Numbered from the stretch's first letter, positions 52,490-62,671 are shown. The stretch: 64,000 bases of DNA from JAJZOM01 sp046703545 (GCA_046703545.1 JBJKSX010000053.1:1-64000), one strand, 5' to 3'. The notes: a model not told the origin generated them from the sequence alone. Made by a program: numbers and translations.

Positions 52490-53863
52490 TTGTCCACTGA
52501 CAGCAAATATCCGCCAATTTTTGGCACTAACGGTATCAGGGGAGTTCCGAACGACGACCTGTCCACCGAGTTTTCACTCGAGATCGGCAAAGCCATTGGA
52601 ACCTACGTTGGAAATGGCACTGTGGCCATGGCCAGAGACACAAGGGACACCGGGAGCATGATTTTCAATGCTGTGTCCTCAGGAATAATGAGCACTGGCT
52701 GTTCCGTTGTAGATATTGGGATTCTGCCCACCCCTGCCCTTCAGTTCTATTGCAAGTCCAAAAAAATGTTTGGAGTGGTTATCACGGCTTCACACAATCC
52801 GCCAAGATTCAACGGAATCAAGTGCGTAGACCATGACGGCACTGAACTGAGGAGAGAGCACGAAGAAAAGATTGAACGAATCTATTATGACAAAGACTAC
52901 CACATAGCCGGATGGGAATCTGCAGGAACCTTGGCCAGCGACAACACTGCTGTTGACCTTTACCTGAAAGCCGTCATATCGCAGGTGGATGCTGGAAAGA
53001 TCAGGGACAGAAAATACAGGGTCGTTGTTGACAGTGGCAATGGAGCATCGTACTATACTGCCCCGGCACTGCTGAGGAAACTTGGATGCAGTGTGGTGTC
53101 TCTAAATGCTTTTCCGGATGGCATGTTCACCTCCCGGACATCAGAGCCAAGGCCAGAAAACCTGAAGGATCTCATCGCCCTGATGAAAACCGGGAGATTC
53201 AATCTGGGTATCGCTCACGATGGGGATGCTGACCGGGCTGTTTTCATTGACGAGAAGGGCAACTTCATAGACGGCGATATGACACTTTCCCTGGTTGTGA
53301 AGAGCGTCATAGGCGAGGGAGATGCAGTAGTAACGCCCTTGAGCAGTTCAGATGCAATCACCGAAATCTGCAGGAATGCATCCGCCAACCTCATAAGGAC
53401 AAGGGTCGGTGCACCAGTGGTTTCAAGGGCAATGATAGACAACAATGCCATGATCGGCGGCGAGGAGAATGGCGGCATAATATATGGCAGGCACCAGTAC
53501 TGCAGGGATGGGGCAATGACCGCAGCTCTGATACTGGACCTGATGGCTGCAGATGGAAATAGCATATCAGAGCTGATTTCCACCTTGCCCCAGTACTTCA
53601 TACACAAGACCTCAGTGGAACGCAAGAAGGCATGGCCAGAACTGGCAGACAAGATCCTCGCGTATGCAGAGCCCATGGAAACAGACAGCACAGACGGCCT
53701 GAAGCTTTATTTTGAGGAGGGTTGGGTGCTCATGAGGCCTTCAGGGACTGAACCCATAATAAGAGTGTACGGGGAATCCCATGACAGGGACAGGGCCAAG
53801 GAAATCGCTCTGGAATACCAGTCTCTGATCATGGGGCTTCAGGAAGACCCAAGTGCCCTGTAG
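52490..53863 (+). CDS. Phosphohexomutase (phosphomannomutase/phosphoglucosamine mutase family)
   Basis: At 457 residues it has the four-domain family layout: FGTNGIRG, the phosphoserine loop TASHNPP, the metal loop DGDADRAVF and the phosphate-binding RPSGTEPIIRVY. It interconverts hexose 6- and 1-phosphates (mannose, glucose or glucosamine) for nucleotide-sugar synthesis. The start is a TTG; a TATA-like CATATAC lies about 30 bp upstream. The 3' end overlaps the convergent CDP-alcohol transferase gene by 25 bp. Confidence 0.92.
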   Translation: MSTDSKYPPIFGTNGIRGVPNDDLSTEFSLEIGKAIGTYVGNGTVAMARDTRDTGSMIFNAVSSGIMSTGCSVVDIGILPTPALQFYCKSKKMFGVVITASHNPPRFNGIKCVDHDGTELRREHEEKIERIYYDKDYHIAGWESAGTLASDNTAVDLYLKAVISQVDAGKIRDRKYRVVVDSGNGASYYTAPALLRKLGCSVVSLNAFPDGMFTSRTSEPRPENLKDLIALMKTGRFNLGIAHDGDADRAVFIDEKGNFIDGDMTLSLVVKSVIGEGDAVVTPLSSSDAITEICRNASANLIRTRVGAPVVSRAMIDNNAMIGGEENGGIIYGRHQYCRDGAMTAALILDLMAADGNSISELISTLPQYFIHKTSVERKKAWPELADKILAYAEPMETDSTDGLKLYFEEGWVLMRPSGTEPIIRVYGESHDRDRAKEIALEYQSLIMGLQEDPSAL

Positions 53864-54453
53864 GTGTCCCGGAACCTCATGAGGGCAGTCACGTTTCCTG
53901 CCAGGGCAAACCATATGAGAAGCACGTTTATTGGTGTGATAAGAAGCCCGTGGAATGTCCAGCTGCTGTTCACAAAAAACTGGATCAGGATGAATACCAT
54001 CATGAGGACAAGCCTGTCAGCGCGACCCAGGATGCCAGAGTAGTTTCTCTTGAGCCCGAGTGCCTGGGATTGAACACCAAGGTAGCTTGTAAGAAGCACT
54101 CCGATCACAGCAAGAAGCCCGACGTATGCCTGGGCATGGACACTGAAAATGAAACCCAGCATGATGAGAATATCCGAATACCTGTCCAGCACATGATCCA
54201 TCAGGTCGCCCTTCTTTGATGCAATATTCCTTAGCCGGGCTACCTTCCCGTCTATGGCGTCAAAGAGTGCCGAAAGGAGAAGTGTGAAAAAACTGAGGAG
54301 CATGAGCCACCCTCCCAGATAGAAAAACAGGCCAGTGAAGCCTGCAAGAAGAACGGAGATTGCGGATATTGTATTCGGGTTGAACCTCATGAATGTCTTG
54401 GAAATTGGTATTAATATCTTGTCCGCTGTGGAACGGTATGAATCAAGCACCAT
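53839..54453 (-). CDS. CDP-alcohol phosphatidyltransferase
   Basis: The open frame begins at 54519 inside the upstream gene, but the ATG at 54453 gives a normal 204-residue protein. The family motif DxxDGxxAR...GxxxDxxxD is complete (DAIDGKVAR with GDLMDHVLD) in about six membrane helices. In archaea such enzymes attach inositol phosphate, serine or glycerol phosphate to CDP-archaeol to make polar lipids; archaetidylinositol-phosphate synthase is the likeliest, by family knowledge only. It is the last gene of the operon that begins with hel308 or uppS. Confidence 0.88.
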   Translation of the reverse strand: MVLDSYRSTADKILIPISKTFMRFNPNTISAISVLLAGFTGLFFYLGGWLMLLSFFTLLLSALFDAIDGKVARLRNIASKKGDLMDHVLDRYSDILIMLGFIFSVHAQAYVGLLAVIGVLLTSYLGVQSQALGLKRNYSGILGRADRLVLMMVFILIQFFVNSSWTFHGLLITPINVLLIWFALAGNVTALMRFRDTYRALGSS

Positions 54454-54479
54454 GACAGTGGAAAATAGACTTGTTTCTC

Positions 54480-54941
54480 TTAATCTTTGTTTTTTGACTT
54501 GAGAATGAGGTCCCTGCATTTCTCAAATGCGTCCTCGAGCTTTCCTTCATCCACATGAATTCTGTGTATCCTTCCTGCAGGAAGCATTTCCAGGGATTCA
54601 GAGTAAATAACGTCGGATCTCAGGGCGTCCAGGTTTTCTCCAATTTTCCTTTCATTGTAGCCCCGGCTCTCCAGTTCCCTCGCAATCCCGTCTTCGGATC
54701 GTTCAAGTATTATGACTGAGCCGCATCCGAGGACATGTGAGAAATGGCTCTCTATCACATCAGGGAGTGTTTCCCGGGAAAGGATGAATTTCAGGCATTC
54801 CGTGTCCACTTCTCCACTCTCAACGCACCGTTCAGCGCCGGGAATTTCCAGGGCATTCAGGCACTGTATCCCGCTGTTGTTCAGCCACCTGCAGATGGTG
54901 GATTTTCCTGACCCCGGTATTCCGGAAAGGCACCACATCAT
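54480..54941 (-). CDS. Adenylate kinase AK6 / Fap7-like
   Basis: A 153-residue P-loop kinase: GIPGSGKST at 7-15, and the LID segment IARELESRGYNERKIGENLDA that is typical of AK6 (Fap7/hCINAP) where RGY..KI.EN is conserved. In archaea and eukaryotes AK6 acts both as a nucleotide kinase and in the last cleavage of small-subunit rRNA with uS11. It overlaps tiaS by 4 bp, tying it to RNA-related genes. Confidence 0.85.
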   Translation of the reverse strand: MMWCLSGIPGSGKSTICRWLNNSGIQCLNALEIPGAERCVESGEVDTECLKFILSRETLPDVIESHFSHVLGCGSVIILERSEDGIARELESRGYNERKIGENLDALRSDVIYSESLEMLPAGRIHRIHVDEGKLEDAFEKCRDLILKSKNKD

Positions 54942-56248
54942 TCTGCCTCCGATGAAGGATTATCCTCTCCATCCAGTTCAAATGGCCTGCTGATGTGCCT
55001 TCTCGCAATGACTGGGACATCGTATTTTCCTGGCAATAGGGCCCTCTCAATTTTCATGTAGTGTGGAAGATGCTGCCTTGAATGGCAGGAAGGGCAGCGG
55101 TAGTCCCCTTCCCCCTTGCTTTTCATTCTTGTTCCGCAATTGGCGCAAAGAGGGCTTTTCCTTGAAAAATGGCTTGAGAGTTTCAGAATTTCCATTTTCT
55201 CAACATTGATTGCCTCGTCCACAAAGGTACCGAACACCCTCACAAAATCTCCTGGAAGCAACTGCCTGAAAATTTGCCGGAATTCTTTTGTTGGCTCAAA
55301 AGCAGCGACTTTCAGTTTCTTGTATCCTGTCCATATCTGTGAAAAGTAATGCGACCCCGTTATGGCTTCCGGCCTGATGCTAACTGTCCCCTCCACTGCG
55401 TAGGACATTCCATCTTCCAGTACTCTGCTTTCGGGCATTATGTGGTCGTCAGTGGCCTGATTGGATTCAAAGCAAACATACCTGTCAACACTGACCCCAC
55501 TGTCTTCAATCATCCGGGGCAGGCTAAGTATAAGGGGGCTTTTTTTGGTGCCACGCACCCCAAGAACCACGGGGGTTCTTTCCTTTGGAAAGATTGCTGC
55601 ATACCTGTTCTTCTGATCCAGGTTATTGAAGGTCCCGGGAATTTCATCAGCATATTCCGCAATCTTCAATCTTGTGCTATGTGAAGGGTTCCTCCCGGGA
55701 GAATCCCTGTATGCAAGAAACTCAAATGTGCTCCTTTTTCCCGGCCATGAAAGGGCCGCAGCCGCCCCTATAATTCCGCGCCCATTCTTGAATTTGAGCA
55801 GTTTCCCCCCATTCTTTTCTATGAAGGACTCTGCATCTGCAATTGAGGCCTCTTCCCTGACAGCTTTCCAGTAAAACTCCTGCGGGAAAGGTTTGCGTGA
55901 AAGCACGGCTCCAGGATTTGTGTTCGGATCATCCAGGACTGCAAGCTCGTCAATGACCTCCCTGACAAGTGAATGAAGTTCACCTTCACTTGCATCCTCC
56001 TTCAACGTTGAACGTGAAATGATCTTCTTTCCACCCATATCCCCAATAAACTGTGACTCGCCGCCTCCATGGCCCAGGTTAACCGCCAGGGCTCCGTTTC
56101 CCCTGGTCTTGTACCTGATTGCTGGATTGAGCCTCACAAGCCTGGGCAATCCTATGACATCCAGTCCGCTTCTCCTGATTATTTCTGTGAGAAGGTAGGT
56201 TGTGCACATCCCTTCTCTTGAATCGGTGTCATCAACTGCAAGCAACAT
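54938..56248 (-). CDS. tiaS: tRNA(Ile2) agmatinylcytidine synthetase TiaS
   Basis: The 436-residue protein starts with the TiaS hallmark VDDTDSREG (DDTDS at 6-10), followed by the ferredoxin-like domain, an OB-fold region (FVRVFGTFVDEAINVEKMEIL) and a C-terminal zinc ribbon (CANCG ... CPSCH). TiaS uses ATP and agmatine to modify C34 of tRNA-Ile so that it reads AUA codons. It starts directly after the uppS stop codon. Confidence 0.93.
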   Translation of the reverse strand: MLLAVDDTDSREGMCTTYLLTEIIRRSGLDVIGLPRLVRLNPAIRYKTRGNGALAVNLGHGGGESQFIGDMGGKKIISRSTLKEDASEGELHSLVREVIDELAVLDDPNTNPGAVLSRKPFPQEFYWKAVREEASIADAESFIEKNGGKLLKFKNGRGIIGAAAALSWPGKRSTFEFLAYRDSPGRNPSHSTRLKIAEYADEIPGTFNNLDQKNRYAAIFPKERTPVVLGVRGTKKSPLILSLPRMIEDSGVSVDRYVCFESNQATDDHIMPESRVLEDGMSYAVEGTVSIRPEAITGSHYFSQIWTGYKKLKVAAFEPTKEFRQIFRQLLPGDFVRVFGTFVDEAINVEKMEILKLSSHFSRKSPLCANCGTRMKSKGEGDYRCPSCHSRQHLPHYMKIERALLPGKYDVPVIARRHISRPFELDGEDNPSSEAE

Positions 56249-57025
56249 CTAGGAACCGTAACGCCTCTTCCTGTTCTGGTATGAAATAATGGCTTTCAGG
56301 AAATCAGCTTTCTTCAGGTCAGGCCAGAAGACATCGGAAAAGTAGAGTTCTGAATAGGCTGACTGCCAGAGCAGGAAGTTTGAAATTCTTTCTTCCCCGC
56401 TGGTCCTCAGGATAAGATCGGGATCGGGGAGATTCTTGTCATATAGGTATTCCCTGAATTTTTCTTCGGTGAGGTCATCTATTGAGAACTTCCCCGCCTC
56501 AATCTCATGGTATATTTTCTTAATTGCGTTTATTATCTCAGCACGTCCGCCGTATCCCAGGGCGATATTGAGGCTGAACTTCTCGAATGTCTTTGTTGCC
56601 TCCTCGACTTTCGCGATGGTCTCAAGAAGAAAATCAGGAAGCACACCATGTTCGCCAATCACCTTGACTCTTATCCTGTTTTCATAAATCCTTGTATCAT
56701 CAAGAAGGTCAAGGAAAGCATCGTTAATCAGCCTGAAAAGAAATTCAACCTCTTTCTTTTCCCTGCTGAAATTCTCAGTTGAAAAACCATAGACAGTAAC
56801 AACGCGCACCCCAACATCCAGGCACCACTGAAGCACTTCCTCCAGTTTCTCCTTGCCCCTGATATGGCCCTCATTCTCTGAGATTCCAACGTCATGAGCA
56901 TATCGCCTATTGCCATCAGTGATAATGCCAATATGTGTAGGCACTTCACCCTGGAGGGCCTGGTTGAGCAATATTTTCTCCCGCACCTCCGATGTCAGGT
57001 TTCCGATTTGATCGGTTATTCCCAT
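56249..57025 (-). CDS. uppS: Undecaprenyl/polyprenyl diphosphate synthase (cis-prenyltransferase)
   Basis: At 258 residues it has the family motifs: HIGIITDGNRRYA with the catalytic Asp at 37, TVYGFSTENFSR, and RTSGEERISNFLLWQSAYSELYF near the end. It makes the long cis-polyprenyl carrier that becomes dolichol phosphate for N-glycosylation, the step before AglB. A TATA-like AAATATTTA lies about 30 bp before the ATG, so it may have its own promoter 32 bp after trm5. Confidence 0.94.
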   Translation of the reverse strand: MGITDQIGNLTSEVREKILLNQALQGEVPTHIGIITDGNRRYAHDVGISENEGHIRGKEKLEEVLQWCLDVGVRVVTVYGFSTENFSREKKEVEFLFRLINDAFLDLLDDTRIYENRIRVKVIGEHGVLPDFLLETIAKVEEATKTFEKFSLNIALGYGGRAEIINAIKKIYHEIEAGKFSIDDLTEEKFREYLYDKNLPDPDLILRTSGEERISNFLLWQSAYSELYFSDVFWPDLKKADFLKAIISYQNRKRRYGS

Positions 57026-57057
57026 CCAACTGAGGAATTAAGAAATAAGCTAAATAT

Positions 57058-58017
57058 TTATCCCCCTGAAAGGGTGGCAGTGAGCGAGTACATGCTCAGG
57101 CTTGCAGAATACCCATGAACCTCACGTTTTTTCAATATATCCAGCCCCAGGCTGTTCATTTCCGACATCCTGCCCGCGAGGCCTTCAACATCAAGGATTT
57201 CGTAGTAGTGGATCACCCCTCCCTCCTTCAGCCTTCCCCTTGCCAGCTCAAGGAAATTCCTGGATTCGTGGGGAAGATTCATGATGATCCTGTCTGCCCT
57301 GGGCAATTGGCCAATAACTTCCTCAGCCTTTCCAAGAATTGGCCTGATCGAGCCCTTGAGTGAATTGATCTCCATATTCCTCTTCATGTACCTGACTGCT
57401 TCCGGATTGCTGTCGATTGCTGATACATTCACGGCGTGCTGTTTTGCCATATTGAAAGAAAACGCGCCGATGCCAGCGAACATGTCAATAATGTACTCTC
57501 CATCCTTTGCGTCCTTGGCAACAAACATCCTCTCGGTTGCAAGCCTTGGGGAGAAGTAAACCTTCGATACGTCCATCTCAAATACAAGCCCATTCTCCCT
57601 GTAAACAGCATTGAAATTCTCCTCGCCCCGAAGCAGTTCGAGGTCTCTGAGCCTGAATTCGCCAACTATGCCCTTGTCAAGATAGACGGACTTTATCACC
57701 GGATGTGATCTGAGAAGGTCTTCGGCAAGTTGCTCAGCCCTCAACTTGTTCCTTATTTTGGTTATGGCAATATTGCCGATCAGGTCGAAGGCTCCGCTTG
57801 AAGTCCTGGGCCTCGGCCTTGATTTTGACGCCAGAGGGTCCATCTCCACTATCTCGTATTCACCGGATGGGGCCGGAACAAAATCCCCGGCAAGAGGGAC
57901 AAAGACAAATTCGCTGTCTCTCTGGATCTGGTAGTCATGGTCGATGCCTGTTCCCTCTTTCAGCTCTTTGATGATGGATTGGGCGTTTTGCTTCAGTATT
58001 CTGAGATGTCTTGTCAA
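57058..58017 (-). CDS. trm5: tRNA (guanine-37-N1)-methyltransferase Trm5
   Basis: The 319-residue class I SAM enzyme has the Trm5 layout: a short N-terminal domain, the D2 region (DLIGNIAITKIRN, VYRENGLVFEMDVSKVYFSPRLATER), the SAM motif DMFAGIGAFSF, AIDSNPEAV and the catalytic NLPHES. It methylates G37 next to the anticodon (m1G37), which prevents frameshifting, and may also start wyosine synthesis. Its start overlaps the hel308 stop by 4 bp. Confidence 0.9.
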   Translation of the reverse strand: MTRHLRILKQNAQSIIKELKEGTGIDHDYQIQRDSEFVFVPLAGDFVPAPSGEYEIVEMDPLASKSRPRPRTSSGAFDLIGNIAITKIRNKLRAEQLAEDLLRSHPVIKSVYLDKGIVGEFRLRDLELLRGEENFNAVYRENGLVFEMDVSKVYFSPRLATERMFVAKDAKDGEYIIDMFAGIGAFSFNMAKQHAVNVSAIDSNPEAVRYMKRNMEINSLKGSIRPILGKAEEVIGQLPRADRIIMNLPHESRNFLELARGRLKEGGVIHYYEILDVEGLAGRMSEMNSLGLDILKKREVHGYSASLSMYSLTATLSGG

Positions 58018-60104
58018 TGACGCCTCCTCTGGAGAAGTGTCCTTGCAAGGTCAATTGTGTCGTCGGAGAGCTTGTCGGAAAAACCCGCTATCCTGTTGAG
58101 TTCCTCCTTTTTTGCACCGGCTATTGAGTCGAGGGACTTGAAGCCTGCACCGTAAAGCCTTCTTGCCCTGACGCGGCCAATATTTGGGATCGATGTGAGC
58201 TCCCAGATATCTTCCTTTATGCCTTCCTTGATCCTGACTGTGAGCATCTCAAAATAAGGCCTTCTCTCTGGCATCTGCATTGAGGATAGCCTTGAGAGGG
58301 AGTACGCCATCCATTCGGCACTGCTCACTTTGGCCTGAATGTCGCCGGGGCCTATGTTGTACCTGTTGATCATGTAGTCAAGCGACTTCTCGTTGATCCA
58401 GTCGCCCAATACCATGGCAGTCTTGGCGACGTTGAAAACATCCTCTGACTGGCTGTCGTCGATGTTGTTCTCTTCCAGGAAGAACAGTATGTCCTCAGTG
58501 TCATCACTTCTGGCCATGAGAGAGGGAACTTCCGGTGTCTTGCATATATAGAAGAGGGAACGCGCATCGGTTATGTTACCTTCTTCTATGTAATTCCTCA
58601 GAATCAGCGCAGAAACCGGGTCTATGTAAAGGTCGCTCACAGTTTTTCCAAGTTTAGTGGAAACCACTTTCTGGTCCTTTTCCCTTACGAAATCATGTTC
58701 AAGCAGGAACTCCATAGCTTCCTCAAACCTCATGCTCTGCAGTGTGATGTCAGTCTGGTAACCGAGAAGTGTCTTTTCATGGAATGCCATGATGTCCTCC
58801 ACTGATTTTGCCAGCCCTGTGCTCACAAGAGCAAGTGAATTGAACCTGATCAGCGACTCCTTGCCCAAACTTGAAAATACAGGTTCTGGCTCGCTTATGA
58901 GATATTCCTGTGCGTGTTCAAATGACGATTCAGAAGCAGCGTAAATTATCCCGTAACCGGTAGTATCATACTTTGGCCTGCCAGCACGGCCCAGCATCTG
59001 ATGTATCTCGGTGTTTGAAATGTACCCGACATATCCATCAGAAAACCTGGTTATGTCCCTTATGACCACCACCCTGGCCGGTAAGTTCACTCCCGCCGCC
59101 AGGGTTGGCGTTGCGACAAGCACCTTGAGCTTGCCTTCGCGAAAAAGAGTCTCAACGACAGTCCTCTGCTGCGAGGACAACCCCGCGTGATGGAAGCAAA
59201 CACCCCTTGGAATAAGTTCGTTGAGTATGTTCTGGTAACGGTCTGATTCGTTGCCCCAGGGAGGCTCAAATTCAAAATCGCCAATGAGTTCTTCATTCAA
59301 TTCCAGAGAGAGTTTTCTCGCCTGGTCCTCCGACCTCTTGCGTGAGTTCACAAAAATTAGCAGCTGCCCGCCCTGAGAAATATAGTGTTCCGAAATGCCA
59401 ACCAATTCATTCTTTCCTTTGAACTTGACTTCGGTTCCGTCCTCAAATTCTATTTTCTTTCTGAACATTACGCCCTTTTCAAGCTCCACTGGCCTGAAAT
59501 TGCTCACCACTGTCTCAGCCTCAATCCATCCAGCAACATCCTCTATGTTTGAGATGGTTGCAGAGAGGCCAAGAATCCTTGCATCAGGATTAGTGTACCT
59601 GGCTGCAGAGAGAAAAGTCTCCAGCCTGGGCCCCCTGTTTTCATCGCCTATGAGATGAAGTTCATCGGCGACAATCAGTGAGATGTCAAACATTACAGAT
59701 GGGTCGTGGTGGAAAAGTGAGTCTGCCTTCTCTGAGGTGCAAACAATCACATCGTATTTCTTGACAAAATCAGGCGAGTCATCGTAGTCCCCAACTGAGA
59801 TTGCGACCTTCATGCCCAGGGACCTCAGCTTCTTCATATCGTCGAATTTCTCTGAAGCAAGTGCCCTGAGAGGGACGATATACATTGATTTTCTGCCTTT
59901 CAGGAATTCCCTGTAAATCGCGATATAGGCAATCAGGCTCTTGCCGGAAGCGGTTGGAACCGACACGATCACGTTGGACCCTCGCTCCATGGCCCTGACA
60001 GCCTCCTCCTGGTGCCGGTATAGTTCCAGATCCCTGCCTTCAAACATGTCCATGAACTGTGCAGGGAGGTCAAGATCGGAAAGTCTCATTGTTCCCGACT
60101 CCAT
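58014..60104 (-). CDS. hel308: DNA repair helicase Hel308 (Hjm)
   Basis: The 696-residue protein is a Ski2-like SF2 helicase of normal Hel308 length: SVPTASGKSL (motif I), ADELHLIGD (DExH), GLSATISN (motif III), LVATPTLAAGVNLPARVV and QMLGRAGRPKYDTTGYG (motif VI), then the helical ratchet domain and a C-terminal HhH-like domain (IPNIGRVRARRLYGAGFKSL). It unwinds lagging strands at stalled forks. A second ATG five codons on is an alternative start. Confidence 0.95.
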   Translation of the reverse strand: MESGTMRLSDLDLPAQFMDMFEGRDLELYRHQEEAVRAMERGSNVIVSVPTASGKSLIAYIAIYREFLKGRKSMYIVPLRALASEKFDDMKKLRSLGMKVAISVGDYDDSPDFVKKYDVIVCTSEKADSLFHHDPSVMFDISLIVADELHLIGDENRGPRLETFLSAARYTNPDARILGLSATISNIEDVAGWIEAETVVSNFRPVELEKGVMFRKKIEFEDGTEVKFKGKNELVGISEHYISQGGQLLIFVNSRKRSEDQARKLSLELNEELIGDFEFEPPWGNESDRYQNILNELIPRGVCFHHAGLSSQQRTVVETLFREGKLKVLVATPTLAAGVNLPARVVVIRDITRFSDGYVGYISNTEIHQMLGRAGRPKYDTTGYGIIYAASESSFEHAQEYLISEPEPVFSSLGKESLIRFNSLALVSTGLAKSVEDIMAFHEKTLLGYQTDITLQSMRFEEAMEFLLEHDFVREKDQKVVSTKLGKTVSDLYIDPVSALILRNYIEEGNITDARSLFYICKTPEVPSLMARSDDTEDILFFLEENNIDDSQSEDVFNVAKTAMVLGDWINEKSLDYMINRYNIGPGDIQAKVSSAEWMAYSLSRLSSMQMPERRPYFEMLTVRIKEGIKEDIWELTSIPNIGRVRARRLYGAGFKSLDSIAGAKKEELNRIAGFSDKLSDDTIDLARTLLQRRRH

Positions 60105-60205
60105 TGCGATTCAAAACTAAAACTTTGCATAAAATCCAGCCCTTATTCTGGCCAAGTATCCAGACGCGCCCTTATAAGCCTTGATTAACTTTACTTCTTG
60201 AGATC

Positions 60206-61441
60206 ATGGAAAACACAAACAAGGGATACCTAAGGCTTGGATGGGCCCGGGAAAGAATGGATGTCTCGGCCCAGATAAGGGAACGCTTTATCAAAGAACA
60301 GCCCCTGAAGGGCGTCAAAATTTCTATGGCACTTCACGTGGAGGCAAAAACAGGCATTTTTGCACTTCTACTGCGTGAGGGGGGAGCCGATGTAAGAATG
60401 GCTTCCTGCAATCCGCTCAGCTCGGATGACAGCGTAGTTGAATCACTCAAAACCGATTACAAGATGGACGTATACGCTAGAAAGGGAGAGACTGAGGAGG
60501 AATATTACGAATACCTTAACAAGACACTTGACCTGAAGCCCAACGTGATAGTCGATGATGGTGGGGACCTTGTCAAGATAGTAACTGAGGAAAGAACTGA
60601 TCTCCTGGACAACATAATCGGCGGAAATGAGGAGACCACCACGGGAGTTGTCAGGCTCTTTGCAATGGAGAAGCAGAACGCTTTGAGATTCCCCATGTTT
60701 GACGTAAATGATGCTGAGATGAAGCACTTTTTCGACAACAGGTATGGGACTGGCCAGAGCACCCTCGATGGCTTCATGTCCGCAACAAATGTTCTTGTGG
60801 CAGGAAAGAGAATAATTGTTGCAGGTTACGGATGGTGCGGTAAGGGCATTGCAATGAGAATGAAGGGCCTCGGAGGCCTGGTGACGGTGACAGAAATAAA
60901 TCCCGTTAAGGCTGTGGAAGCTGCAATGGACGGTTTTGAAGTTAAACCAATGAATCAGGCGATCAGGGACGCAGACATGGTGGTGACCGCAACTGGAATG
61001 AAGAACGTGGTTTCCTACGATGACCTTCTTGTTGCCAAGAAGAACATAATCATAGCCAATTCAGGGCATTTCAACAATGAAGTCCCTGTCAAGGACCTGG
61101 AGGCAAGGGCCATTGAGAAGAAGCCCGTGAGGGAAACCATCAACAGGTACAAAATCGAGAATGGGAACACCATAGACCTCATTGCAGACGGAAGGCTTGT
61201 AAACCTTGCCGTGGGACAGGGCCATCCAGTTGAGATCATGGACATGAGCTTTGCCATACAGGCTCTGACTGCAGAATACCTTGTGAAGAATCACGAGAAA
61301 CTCGAGAATAAAGTTTACCCTGTTCCGAGAGATATTGACCTTGAAGTTGCAAACCTCAAGCTCAAAGGGCTCAACCTCACCATCGACAGCCTTTCAGAGG
61401 AGCAGAAGAAGTACGCAGAAGAGTGGAAAGAAGGCACTTAG
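60206..61441 (+). CDS. ahcY: S-adenosylhomocysteine hydrolase
   Basis: The 411-residue protein matches archaeal SAHH: MALHVEAKTGIFALLL, the VARKGETEEEY-like region, NEETTTGVVRL, YGTGQSTLDG, the NAD-binding VAGYGWCGKGIA and the C-terminal VNLAVGQGHP with the closing-lid His. It splits S-adenosylhomocysteine to adenosine and homocysteine, removing the product of the methyltransferases encoded nearby (Trm5, Nep1, DNA methyltransferase). The apgM gene follows after 15 bp. Confidence 0.95.
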   Translation: MENTNKGYLRLGWARERMDVSAQIRERFIKEQPLKGVKISMALHVEAKTGIFALLLREGGADVRMASCNPLSSDDSVVESLKTDYKMDVYARKGETEEEYYEYLNKTLDLKPNVIVDDGGDLVKIVTEERTDLLDNIIGGNEETTTGVVRLFAMEKQNALRFPMFDVNDAEMKHFFDNRYGTGQSTLDGFMSATNVLVAGKRIIVAGYGWCGKGIAMRMKGLGGLVTVTEINPVKAVEAAMDGFEVKPMNQAIRDADMVVTATGMKNVVSYDDLLVAKKNIIIANSGHFNNEVPVKDLEARAIEKKPVRETINRYKIENGNTIDLIADGRLVNLAVGQGHPVEIMDMSFAIQALTAEYLVKNHEKLENKVYPVPRDIDLEVANLKLKGLNLTIDSLSEEQKKYAEEWKEGT

Positions 61442-61456
61442 GCAGGTGACAAGCCC

Positions 61457-62671
61457 TTGAAGAAGATTTTCATGCTCGTCCTGGACGGTCTGGGAGACAG
61501 GCCGAACAGCGCTCTTGGAAACAGGACTGCTCTACAGGCCGCGTACAGGCCCAACCTTAACATGCTCACTAGAACCGGCACTGGGGGCATTATGCATCCC
61601 ATCACCCCGGGATACAGGACCGGCTCCGATACATCCCACCTGAGCCTTCTCGGCTATGATCCGGAGAAGTTCTACACGGGAAGGGGGCCTTTTGAGGCCA
61701 TGGGCCTCGGAATGAAGGTCCTTGGAGGGGATGTTGCGTTCAGGGCCAACTTCGGAACGGTTGATTCCGGTGGAACAGTTGTTGACAGAAGGGCTGGCAG
61801 AATCACCGAAGGGACGTCCGACCTCGCCCGTGCCCTTTCATTGGAGATCGATGGAATTCAATTTTTTGTTAAGGCGGGAGTGGAACACAGGGCCGCTCTT
61901 GTTATGCGTGGGGAGGGCCTTTCTGATAAGATAACAGATTCTGACCCACATGAGCCTGGCATAAAGGTTCACAGAGTGGAGCCCCTGGGCCAGGATGGAA
62001 AAGTCACAGCAGAGGTGCTGAATAAATACCTTGCGGAAGCAAGGCGGATTCTTTCAGAACACAGCGTGAACAAGGAGCGCTTGAAAAAAGGGCTACCCCC
62101 GGCAAATGAACTTCTTGTCAGGGGGGCAGGGTTGGCTCCCAAACTGACGCAATTCAAGGACATATACGGATTGAAAGGAGCCTGCATTTCAGGAATACCG
62201 ATGATCACAGGAATATGCCAGCTTGTTGGGATGGACAAGATAGATGTGAAAGGTGCCACAGGCAGGCTTGACAGCGATTTTTCAGCAAAATTCAGGGCAG
62301 CATACAAGACCCTGGAAAATTATGACTTCCTTCTTATGAACATCAAGGCAACCGATGTGGCAGGCCATGATGGGGATGCGGTTGCAAAGAGGGATGCGAT
62401 CCAGAGAATTGATGCCGCCATGAAGGATATATTCTCACATCTTGACGATATTGTATTCTGTGTGACCGGGGACCACTCGACACCCTGCAGCCTCAAGGAC
62501 CACTCAGGGGATCCCCTGCCCATATTGTTCAACACTTCAGGAATCAGGACCGACAAAGCGAGCCTCTTCGATGAAATTTCATGCACAGCTGGGTCTTACA
62601 ATGTCAACAGCGGGGATGTGATGAAGATCCTGATGCAGCTGTCAGACAGATCGGAAAAATATGGGGCCTGA
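61457..62671 (+). CDS. apgM: 2,3-bisphosphoglycerate-independent phosphoglycerate mutase, archaeal type
   Basis: The 404-residue protein belongs to the alkaline-phosphatase superfamily: LVLDGLGDRP with the metal Asp, GYRTGSDTSHLSLLGYDP with the nucleophile Ser/Thr region, TGRGPFEAMG and a C-terminal TGDHSTPCSLKDHSGDPLP metal site. It interconverts 3- and 2-phosphoglycerate in the lower glycolytic pathway. The start is a TTG preceded by AGGTGA about 8 nt upstream, so it is translated from the ahcY mRNA. Confidence 0.93.
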   Translation: MKKIFMLVLDGLGDRPNSALGNRTALQAAYRPNLNMLTRTGTGGIMHPITPGYRTGSDTSHLSLLGYDPEKFYTGRGPFEAMGLGMKVLGGDVAFRANFGTVDSGGTVVDRRAGRITEGTSDLARALSLEIDGIQFFVKAGVEHRAALVMRGEGLSDKITDSDPHEPGIKVHRVEPLGQDGKVTAEVLNKYLAEARRILSEHSVNKERLKKGLPPANELLVRGAGLAPKLTQFKDIYGLKGACISGIPMITGICQLVGMDKIDVKGATGRLDSDFSAKFRAAYKTLENYDFLLMNIKATDVAGHDGDAVAKRDAIQRIDAAMKDIFSHLDDIVFCVTGDHSTPCSLKDHSGDPLPILFNTSGIRTDKASLFDEISCTAGSYNVNSGDVMKILMQLSDRSEKYGA